Of a DNA stretch of 64,000 nucleotides, positions 45,654 to 52,740 are shown piece after piece; the first letter of the stretch is position 1, and the number at the start of each line of letters is the position of its first letter. The DNA is from Blattabacterium cuenoti (GTDB lineage Bacteria; Bacteroidota; Bacteroidia; Flavobacteriales; Blattabacteriaceae), in assembly GCF_014251335.1 (NCBI RefSeq), contig NZ_CP059186.1, forward strand, positions 498,289 through 562,288, given 5' to 3'. A program made the translations under genes and the position numbers. The notes under the pieces were generated by a model that saw nothing but the letters and a program-made list of their open reading frames with translations, had not been told where the DNA came from and made no database searches.

Positions 45654-46445
45654 TTGCGTAAAGCTTTTTTTTCATTATTACATTTATTGAAAATTTCTTT
45701 CATTGATATTTTAGATATTTTTCTGGTAACCATTATTCTGTTTCAAGTATACAGATTGGTTTACAGAACTGCTGCTTTAAATATTTTTTACGGTATCATT
45801 GCAACTTTTATTTTTTGGAAAGTAGTAGAAATCTATAAAATGAAACTTCTTAGCATTGTTATAAGTGCTTTTTTTAAAGGAGGTTTTTTAGCTTTAATCA
45901 TTGTATTTCAACCAGAAATTAGAAAATTTCTTCTCATAGTCGGAAGCAAAATTTTTTTTAAAAAATTTATATTTTCTCTATTTAAAAAATCAGGAGTTTC
46001 AATTAAAACTGAAACTATAGATAGTATTGTGAATGCTTGTGCTATTTTTTCTGGAGATAAAACAGGAGTTTTAATCGTCATTCAATTGCATCAGGATTTA
46101 AAAGAATTTATTCAAAATGGAGATGAAATGGATGCTAAAGTTAATATTTCTATTTTAGAAAGCATTTTTTATAAAAATAGCCCATTACATGATGGAGCAG
46201 TAGTTATTATAGGAAATAAAATAATAAAAACAAGAGCTATTCTTCCTGTTTCTTACAATAAAGAAATTCCATCTCGTCTGGGGTTACGACACAGAGCTGC
46301 CATTGGATTATCTGAAAAAACGGACGCTATATGTCTTGTTATATCCGAAGAAACAGGTTATATATCTTATATAAAAGATCAAAAAAGAACTATCATCACT
46401 AATATTAATAATTTAAAAATGAAACTTGAAGAGGATTTACTATAA
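45654..46445 (+). CDS. cdaA: Diadenylate cyclase CdaA (c-di-AMP synthase), TTG start
   Basis: A 263-residue membrane-bound cyclase that makes c-di-AMP from two ATP. Three N-terminal hydrophobic segments (about 17-36, 42-60, 65-86) precede the DAC domain. The catalytic DGA is at 180-182 and RHR at 212-214 in LRHRAAIG, with SEETG at 231-235. All nucleotide-binding residues I can check are present. No ATG lies near the N-terminus, so TTG at 45654 is the start. It sits between folP and murF. CdaA is usually beside glmM in Firmicutes; the folP neighbourhood is the Bacteroidetes pattern. Confidence 0.92.
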   Translation: MRKAFFSLLHLLKISFIDILDIFLVTIILFQVYRLVYRTAALNIFYGIIATFIFWKVVEIYKMKLLSIVISAFFKGGFLALIIVFQPEIRKFLLIVGSKIFFKKFIFSLFKKSGVSIKTETIDSIVNACAIFSGDKTGVLIVIQLHQDLKEFIQNGDEMDAKVNISILESIFYKNSPLHDGAVVIIGNKIIKTRAILPVSYNKEIPSRLGLRHRAAIGLSEKTDAICLVISEETGYISYIKDQKRTIITNINNLKMKLEEDLL

Positions 46446-46482
46446 TTCTAATTATTGATTAAAAAAATACATTATATGATTT

Positions 46483-47781
46483 ATGGATATTCAAAGTATA
46501 TATCAATTGTATTCTATCTCTTCTGGTATAGAAATAAATAGCAAAAAAGTTAAAAAAGGATCTATTTTTATAGCTTTAAAAGGAAAAAATTTTGATGGAA
46601 ATCAATTTGCATATGAAGCAATTTTAAATGGAGCTATACTAGCTATAGTCGATGATAAAAGATATGCTTTTGACGAAAAAATTATTTTCGTCTACAATAC
46701 ATTATATTTTTTGCATGAATTAGCAATGTATCATAGACATAGATTATATCACGTCCCTATTATAGCAATCACTGGAAGTAATGGAAAAACGACGACAAAA
46801 GAACTGATTAAAGTTATTCTTGCTAAGAAATATAAAAAAGTTCATTCCACCATAAATAATTTCAATAATCATATAGGAATTCCATTAACTATACTTTCTA
46901 TGCCCATGGATACACAAATATCTGTAATAGAAATTGGAGCGAATCATGAAAAAGAAATAGAAAAAATGTGTCGGATTGTAAATCCAGATTATGGATATAT
47001 TACAAATTTTGGAAAAGCTCATTTAGAAGGATTTAAAAATTTAGAAGGAATCATACGTAGCAAGTTAGAGTTATATGATTTTTTAAAAAAAAATAATAAA
47101 GTGATATTTATCAATGGAGATGATCCTATACAATTATCTAATAGTATGGAAACGAACAGATATATTTTTTCAGGAACAAAAAAAAAAAAAACAGATATAA
47201 ATATTGAATATTCATGGAAAAAAAATACTACAAAATCTGTTTTATATATTAAAAATATAGAAATTGTTTCTCCTTTAATAGGAAATTACAATTTATATAA
47301 TATAGCTTCTGCTATAACTATTGGAACATATTTCAAAGTTCCCTTAAAAAAAATGAAAGAAGCAGTAGAAGAATACATTCCTAATAATTATCGTTCTCAA
47401 ATTTTTATGAAAAATAATGTAAAAATTATTATAGATTGTTATAATGCAAATCCGACTAGTATGATAGAAGCTCTTACCTTTTTTAACAATATACAAGGAT
47501 ACAAAATCGTAATATTAGGAGATATGTTAGAATTAGGGTCATTTTCAAACAATGAACATGAAAAAATTATTTCTTTTATAAAAAAAAGTGACATTAACAT
47601 TGCTTTTTTAATTGGAAACATTTTTTTTAATACTAAAAAAACGTCTTTTAAAATAAAAAAATTTATCAACAAAAAAAATTTTGTTGAATGGTTTAAAAAA
47701 TCTTCTCTCCAAAAGACAGATTATATTCTTATTAAAGGATCTAGAAAAATTGGATTAGAAAGTCTTATTTGTTTAATTTAA
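46483..47781 (+). CDS. murF: UDP-N-acetylmuramoyl-tripeptide--D-alanyl-D-alanine ligase
   Basis: A 432-residue Mur ligase that adds D-Ala-D-Ala, completing the wall precursor pentapeptide. The N-terminal domain has SRK-like KKVKKGSIFIALKGKNFDGN, the ATP loop is ITGSNGKTTTKE (96-107), followed by NNFNNHIGIP and EIGANHEKEI. The C-terminal domain contains DCYNANPTSM and LGDMLELG. It uses the dipeptide made by Ddl at 17762. A 14-A run (47178-47191) inside the middle domain encodes TKKKKT and is a slippage risk. Confidence 0.95.
   Translation: MDIQSIYQLYSISSGIEINSKKVKKGSIFIALKGKNFDGNQFAYEAILNGAILAIVDDKRYAFDEKIIFVYNTLYFLHELAMYHRHRLYHVPIIAITGSNGKTTTKELIKVILAKKYKKVHSTINNFNNHIGIPLTILSMPMDTQISVIEIGANHEKEIEKMCRIVNPDYGYITNFGKAHLEGFKNLEGIIRSKLELYDFLKKNNKVIFINGDDPIQLSNSMETNRYIFSGTKKKKTDINIEYSWKKNTTKSVLYIKNIEIVSPLIGNYNLYNIASAITIGTYFKVPLKKMKEAVEEYIPNNYRSQIFMKNNVKIIIDCYNANPTSMIEALTFFNNIQGYKIVILGDMLELGSFSNNEHEKIISFIKKSDINIAFLIGNIFFNTKKTSFKIKKFINKKNFVEWFKKSSLQKTDYILIKGSRKIGLESLICLI
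47178..47191 (+). repeat. 14-nt poly(A) tract inside murF
   Basis: An uninterrupted run of 14 A, in frame, codes for four lysines between two threonines. It lies in a poorly conserved stretch of the central domain. Confidence 0.85.
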
Positions 47782-47784
47782 ATT

Positions 47785-47815
47785 TTTGTTTATTGAATCT
47801 TAAAGATTAAATTTG
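47785..47815 (+). promoter_or_regulatory. Consensus Bacteroidetes promoter for pdhA
   Basis: TTTG at 47785-47788, a 19-nt spacer, then TAAATTTG at 47808-47815 match the TTTG/N19/TAnnTTTG consensus exactly. Transcription would begin near 47820-47823. This favours the ATG at 47854 as the pdhA start over the in-frame TTG at 47827, which would leave almost no leader. Confidence 0.65.
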
Positions 47816-47853
47816 TATTATGATGATTGTTTCATAACAAATTTTTCTTTATA

Positions 47854-48846
47854 ATGAAGGAAATTACCACAAAAACCTATATTAAGTGGTTCAAAGATAT
47901 GTCTTTTTGGAGGAAATTTGAGGACAAATGTCGTTCTCTATACTTAAAACAAAAAATTAGAGGGTTTTTACATTTGTATAATGGACAAGAAGCCATCCCA
48001 GCTGGATTAACTCATGCAATGGACTTGTCTAAAGATAAAATTATAACCGCTTACAGATGTCATATATTGCCTATTTCTATGGGAGTCAATCCAAAAAAAG
48101 TAATGGCGGAACTTTTAGGAAAAAAAACAGGAACTTCTCATGGAATGGGGGGATCTATGCATATATTTAGCAGAAAACATCGTTTTTATGGTGGACATGG
48201 AATTGTAGGTGGACAAATCCCCCTAGGAGCTGGAATTGCTTTTGCTGATAAATATTTTAATAGAAAAGCAGTAACCATAACTATTATGGGAGATGGGGCT
48301 GTAAGACAAGGGTCTTTACATGAAACATTTAATATGTCTATGCTGTGGAAACTTCCTGTTGTCTTTATATGTGAAAATAATAAATATGCAATGGGAACTT
48401 CTGTAAAAAGAAGCAGTAATATAGAAGAAATTTATAAAATAGGAGAGTCATATGGAATTCCTTCTTATCCTGTGGATGGAATGGATCCAAAAAAAGTAGC
48501 ACAAGAAGCTTATTCTGCTATAGAAAGAGCTAGAAAAGGAAAAGGTTCTACTTTTTTAGATGTTAAAACGTATAGATATAGAGGTCATTCCATGTCTGAT
48601 TCTGAATTATATCGTAGTAAAGAAGAAGTTCATTTGTACAAAAAAAAAGATCCAATTTTAAAATTAAAAAATATTATCATACAGAATGAATGGGAAACTA
48701 TAGAAAATTTAAATGCAATAGAAAATGAAGTTAAAAAAAAGGTAGAATCCTGTGTTGAATTTGCAGAAAGATCAGATTTTCCTTCTTTAGAAGAAATGTA
48801 TAATGTAGTTTATTATGAAACAAATTATCCTTTTATAGATAAATAA
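47854..48846 (+). CDS. pdhA: Pyruvate dehydrogenase E1 component, alpha subunit
   Basis: A 330-residue thiamine-diphosphate subunit. The TPP signature begins GDGA (146-149) and ends at the Asn pair in CENN (173-176). YRCHILPISMGV and GMGGSMHIF form the active-site entrance, and YRYRGHSMSDSELYRSKEE is the phosphorylation-loop region. It decarboxylates pyruvate together with the beta subunit, which is not encoded here, and passes acetyl groups to the E2 gene 62 nt downstream. The ATG start is chosen because a consensus promoter lies just upstream. Confidence 0.94.
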   Translation: MKEITTKTYIKWFKDMSFWRKFEDKCRSLYLKQKIRGFLHLYNGQEAIPAGLTHAMDLSKDKIITAYRCHILPISMGVNPKKVMAELLGKKTGTSHGMGGSMHIFSRKHRFYGGHGIVGGQIPLGAGIAFADKYFNRKAVTITIMGDGAVRQGSLHETFNMSMLWKLPVVFICENNKYAMGTSVKRSSNIEEIYKIGESYGIPSYPVDGMDPKKVAQEAYSAIERARKGKGSTFLDVKTYRYRGHSMSDSELYRSKEEVHLYKKKDPILKLKNIIIQNEWETIENLNAIENEVKKKVESCVEFAERSDFPSLEEMYNVVYYETNYPFIDK

Positions 48847-48908
48847 ATCTATAGAAAATTTTCCCTTCATAAACAAACATATGAAATAAATATCTTAAAA
48901 TAAAAATA

Positions 48909-50081
48909 ATGGCAGAAATAATATACATGCCCCAATTAAGTGATACAATGAAAGAGGGGACTGTAATCAAATGGAATAAAAAAATAGGAGACCAAGTTTC
49001 AGAAGGTGATATTTTAGCTGAAATAGAAACAGATAAAGCAACTCAAGATTTTGAGATAGATGTTAGTGGTGTTTTACTTTTTATCGGAGTAAAAGAAGGA
49101 GAAACTACACGTGTAAATGACGTATTAGCGATTATAGGAAATGAAGGGGAAGATATAAGTCATGTAATTACACAATTACAATATAATAAAAAACAAGAAC
49201 AAGAAAATAGGGAGTTTATAGTTGAAAAAAATAAAGAAATAAAAAACGAAAAAATATTTATTTCTCCTGTGGCAAAAAAAATGGCAAAAAAAATAGGTAT
49301 TTCTATAGATAATATAAAAGGAAGTGGAGAATATGGAAGAATTATTAAAAGAGATATCGAATTTTACGAAAAAACTAACCTAAATAAAAAAGAAAGAGAA
49401 AATAAAAATGTTATTCATTCTTCTATAAGAAAAAAAATAGCAAAACATTTAACTTATTCAAAATTTTCAGCTCCACATTATTATTTATTTAGTGAAATAA
49501 ATGCGGATAAATTAATTGAATTTAGGAAAAATTTAAACAATAAACTTTCTTTAGAAGAAAAAATATCATTTAATGATATTATTATAAAAGCTGTAGCTCA
49601 ATCTTTGAAAAAACATCCTGATATGAATGTTTCATGGGGAGACGAAGAAGTCATAATACATTCCAATATTCATATTGGAGTTGCTGTAGCTATAAAAGAC
49701 GGATTGATTGTTCCAGTTATTAAAAATGTGGATCAAAAATCATTATTACAAATTTCCAAAGAAATTAGAGATAAAGTATCACGTTCAAAATCGAAAAAAA
49801 TACAACCAGAAGAAATAGAAAATAGTACATTCACGGTTTCAAATTTAGGAATGTATGGAATAGAATCTTTTACTTCCATTATCAATACACCTAACACATC
49901 TATATTATCTATAGGATCTATTATGATACGTCCAGTTGTAAAAAATTATAAAATTGAAATAGGAAATGTAATGAAAATTACATTATCTTGTGATCATCGA
50001 ATTATAGATGGGGTAAAAGGAAGTGAATATATTCATTCTCTTAAAAATTATTTAGAAGACCCTATTACTATATTATTTTAA
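48909..50081 (+). CDS. pdhC: Dihydrolipoamide acetyltransferase (E2) of pyruvate dehydrogenase
   Basis: A 390-residue E2 with one lipoyl domain (1-75; lipoylated Lys43 in IETDKATQDFE), a linker rich in Lys/Glu, a peripheral-subunit binding domain (about 115-150; SPVAKKMAKKIGISIDNIKGSGEYGRI) and the catalytic acyltransferase domain (about 170-390). SCDHRIIDG near the end holds the active-site His. Many Bacteroidetes E2 proteins have two lipoyl domains; here only one is present, so it is a shortened form. Its end overlaps the convergent TerC-type gene by 9 nt. Confidence 0.93.
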   Translation: MAEIIYMPQLSDTMKEGTVIKWNKKIGDQVSEGDILAEIETDKATQDFEIDVSGVLLFIGVKEGETTRVNDVLAIIGNEGEDISHVITQLQYNKKQEQENREFIVEKNKEIKNEKIFISPVAKKMAKKIGISIDNIKGSGEYGRIIKRDIEFYEKTNLNKKERENKNVIHSSIRKKIAKHLTYSKFSAPHYYLFSEINADKLIEFRKNLNNKLSLEEKISFNDIIIKAVAQSLKKHPDMNVSWGDEEVIIHSNIHIGVAVAIKDGLIVPVIKNVDQKSLLQISKEIRDKVSRSKSKKIQPEEIENSTFTVSNLGMYGIESFTSIINTPNTSILSIGSIMIRPVVKNYKIEIGNVMKITLSCDHRIIDGVKGSEYIHSLKNYLEDPITILF

Positions 50082-50783
50082 TTTTGTTTTTTTTATCCAT
50101 GATAAAAAAATAGGGAATATAAATATTGAAAAAATTAATAATGAAAATATTTTTTCTGAAAAAAAAAACAAAAATGAATTAGGAACATTTTTTTTTGAAA
50201 AAAAAAGAAGCTTCATTCCAAGAATAATGATTACAAAAAAGGCAGAATGTTTTAATTCTGTAAATTTTTCCATCAATTTAACAAAAAACTGTGCAATCAA
50301 TCTCATTGATAAAATTCCTATACATACACCTAAAAAAATTAATATCAAGTTTTCTGATAAAGCAACAGAAGCGAAAATATTATCAATGGAAAAAGCTAAA
50401 TCCATCGTTTCTATAATGAAAACAACTTTCCAAAAAGAATATTGTGTTTTTTCATTTAAATCATCTGATAGAGAATTTTTTTTAAAAAAAAAGTGATTTA
50501 ATCCTACAAAAATTAAGTAAATACCTCCTAATGGTTTTAACCACCATATTTTTATTAATATGGAAGCAAATAATAGACATATTCCTCTAAAAAAATAAGC
50601 CCCAATAATTCCATATTTTATAGCTTTCTTTCTATCTTTTTTTTTCATATTCATAGTCATAGATGCTAATATTGCAGCATTGTCTATAGATAAAATACTT
50701 TCTATTAAAAATAAATTTCCTATAATAGAAATAGATAAAACAGGATCACGAATAATTTCTGTAATGTATTTTTCAATATTCAC
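50073..50783 (-). CDS. TerC family integral membrane protein
   Basis: A 236-residue protein with about seven hydrophobic segments. LFLIESILSIDNAAILASM (about 26-44) and ETMDLAFSIDNIFASVALS are the duplicated acidic signature of TerC-like proteins, each with Asp in SIDN. TerC relatives (Alx, MeeF) export manganese or support metallation of exported enzymes; a tellurite role should not be assumed from the name. The gene starts 11 nt downstream of the ABC exporter gene on the same strand. Confidence 0.88.
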   Translation of the reverse strand: MNIEKYITEIIRDPVLSISIIGNLFLIESILSIDNAAILASMTMNMKKKDRKKAIKYGIIGAYFFRGICLLFASILIKIWWLKPLGGIYLIFVGLNHFFFKKNSLSDDLNEKTQYSFWKVVFIIETMDLAFSIDNIFASVALSENLILIFLGVCIGILSMRLIAQFFVKLMEKFTELKHSAFFVIIILGMKLLFFSKKNVPNSFLFFFSEKIFSLLIFSIFIFPIFLSWIKKTKLK

Positions 50784-50794
50784 TTTTAAAAGCT

Positions 50795-52615
50795 TTATAG
50801 AGCCATTAACTTACTATAAGTTCCTTTTTTTGAAATTAGAGTATTATGTTTTCCTTGTTCTATAATTTTTCCTTTTTCTAACACAATAATATGATCTGCA
50901 TTTTGTATAATGGAAGAAGATAATTTATGTGCTATTACAAGAGATGTTCTATTTTTCATCATTTTATTTAAGGCTTTTTGAACTGTAATTTCCGATTCTG
51001 TATCTAAGGAAGAAGTGGCTTCATCTAAAATCATAATTAAAGGATTTTTAAATACAGCTCTTGCTATGCTAATTCTTTGTTTTTGACCTAAGGATAATTT
51101 ATTTCCATTATATCCTATGATTGTATCATATCCTTTAGGGAGTTTTTTTATAAAACAATGTGCATTAGCAATTTTAGCCGCTTGTATCACAGAATTTTTA
51201 GATATTTTTTTTTCTGTTCCTAATACTATATTGTTAAAAACAGAATCATTAAAAAGTACCGGCTCTTGAGTTACAATTCCTAATAATTTTCTATAATCTT
51301 TAATTTTTAAATATTTAATATTAGTTCCATCTACAGTAATCTCTCCAGATGTTACATCATAAAAATTAGCCAATAAATTAGCAATAGTAGATTTACCACT
51401 ACCAGATCTACCTACTAATACTACAGTTTTTCCTTTTTTTAAAGAAAAACTTAAGTCTTGAATCAAGATTAATTTATTGTAAGTAAATGATACATTACGA
51501 AATAAAATTTCATTTTCAAAATGGAAAATAGATTTACATTTAATTTTTTCATTTGATACACATTTAGTATTCAATATTTCTACAATACGTTCTGCCGCAG
51601 CTCTTCCTTTTTGAATATTGGATATAGAATTCACTAAACTTTTTGCTGGATTAATAATCTGAAAAAATAGTCCTATAAAAGGAAAAAGGATTTCTGGGGC
51701 CATTCCTTTTTTTTCTAAAAAAAGTTTTCCCCCATACCAAATAATTAAAATCATTGTAATCGAACCTAAAAATTCGCTCATAGGAGAAGCTAATTCTTTT
51801 TTTCTATTAACACGAGCAGAAAGTATTTTCTGATATTCAGATACTTGTTCAAAACGTTTTTGCATTTGATTTTCAGCATTGAAAATATTTATAATTTTAG
51901 TAGAATTTAAAGTTTCTTCTATAACAGAAAATAATTTTCCTAATTGATTTTGAGCCCCTCTTGCATCTTTTTTTAAGCTATTTCCTATAATAGATAAAAA
52001 AGTCGCCATTAAAGGAAGCAATAAAAAAGCAAATAACGTCAATTGATAACTCATAAAAAATAAGGTCAGTAAATGAAAAGCAACCATAATAGGAGAACTA
52101 ATCAAATTAGCTAAAGAACCAACGATTGAGACCTCTATTTCATTAACATCATTGGATAATCTAGAGATTAAATCTCCATTTCTCTTGTTTGAAAAAAAAA
52201 TTATGGGTAAAGAAAGTATTTTTTCATGAAAATCGTTTCGAATATTTCGAACGATAGAAGTTTTTATTCCTATTAAAAAATATTCTGCTAAATATCGAAA
52301 AATATTTCGAATAAAAAAAAGTAGAATAATAAAAATGCAAAATATAGCTAAAGTATTTATTTTTCCATATTTGTATGATAGTATTTTGATATAATCATGA
52401 AAATATTTTATAATAAAATCAAAAAAAACATTAAAAGAATTAAAGAATGTTGTTTTATTTTTGTATTCAGAAGATTCAAGTAAAATACTTAATACAGGGG
52501 AAATAGATATAATGGATATAACTGAAAATAAAGAATATAAAAAATTACATGATATATTAATGATATAGTGATATTTATAGGGCTTCGAATAAGCTAAAAT
52601 TTTTTTCAAGTGCAT
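50795..52615 (-). CDS. ABC exporter, fused permease and ATPase (MsbA/LmrA type)
   Basis: A 606-residue half-transporter. Six membrane segments occupy about residues 20-330. The ATPase domain (about 365-606) has Walker A VGRSGSGKSTI, Q-loop VTQEPVLFN, signature LSLGQKQRIS, Walker B LIMILDEATSSLD and H-loop VIAHKLSS. It forms a homodimer in the inner membrane. The signature LSLGQ departs slightly from LSGGQ. A lipid A flippase (MsbA) role fits the LPS genes downstream (lptC, bamA), but the substrate is not proven. Confidence 0.9.
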   Translation of the reverse strand: MHLKKILAYSKPYKYHYIINISCNFLYSLFSVISIISISPVLSILLESSEYKNKTTFFNSFNVFFDFIIKYFHDYIKILSYKYGKINTLAIFCIFIILLFFIRNIFRYLAEYFLIGIKTSIVRNIRNDFHEKILSLPIIFFSNKRNGDLISRLSNDVNEIEVSIVGSLANLISSPIMVAFHLLTLFFMSYQLTLFAFLLLPLMATFLSIIGNSLKKDARGAQNQLGKLFSVIEETLNSTKIINIFNAENQMQKRFEQVSEYQKILSARVNRKKELASPMSEFLGSITMILIIWYGGKLFLEKKGMAPEILFPFIGLFFQIINPAKSLVNSISNIQKGRAAAERIVEILNTKCVSNEKIKCKSIFHFENEILFRNVSFTYNKLILIQDLSFSLKKGKTVVLVGRSGSGKSTIANLLANFYDVTSGEITVDGTNIKYLKIKDYRKLLGIVTQEPVLFNDSVFNNIVLGTEKKISKNSVIQAAKIANAHCFIKKLPKGYDTIIGYNGNKLSLGQKQRISIARAVFKNPLIMILDEATSSLDTESEITVQKALNKMMKNRTSLVIAHKLSSSIIQNADHIIVLEKGKIIEQGKHNTLISKKGTYSKLMAL

Positions 52616-52740
52616 TCATTTAATTTTATTAATCCCAATATAATAAAGATAGCTATAAAAATTTTTTAATCTGTTAATAAAATAATAATTTCATATATAA
52701 TATAAATTTTTTATTATGCTAAATGTAAATAGATAGTAAG

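Noticed and set aside
50073-50783. Tellurite resistance determinant
   Set aside because: Only a TerC-family membrane protein is present. The other ter genes are absent and most TerC relatives work with manganese.
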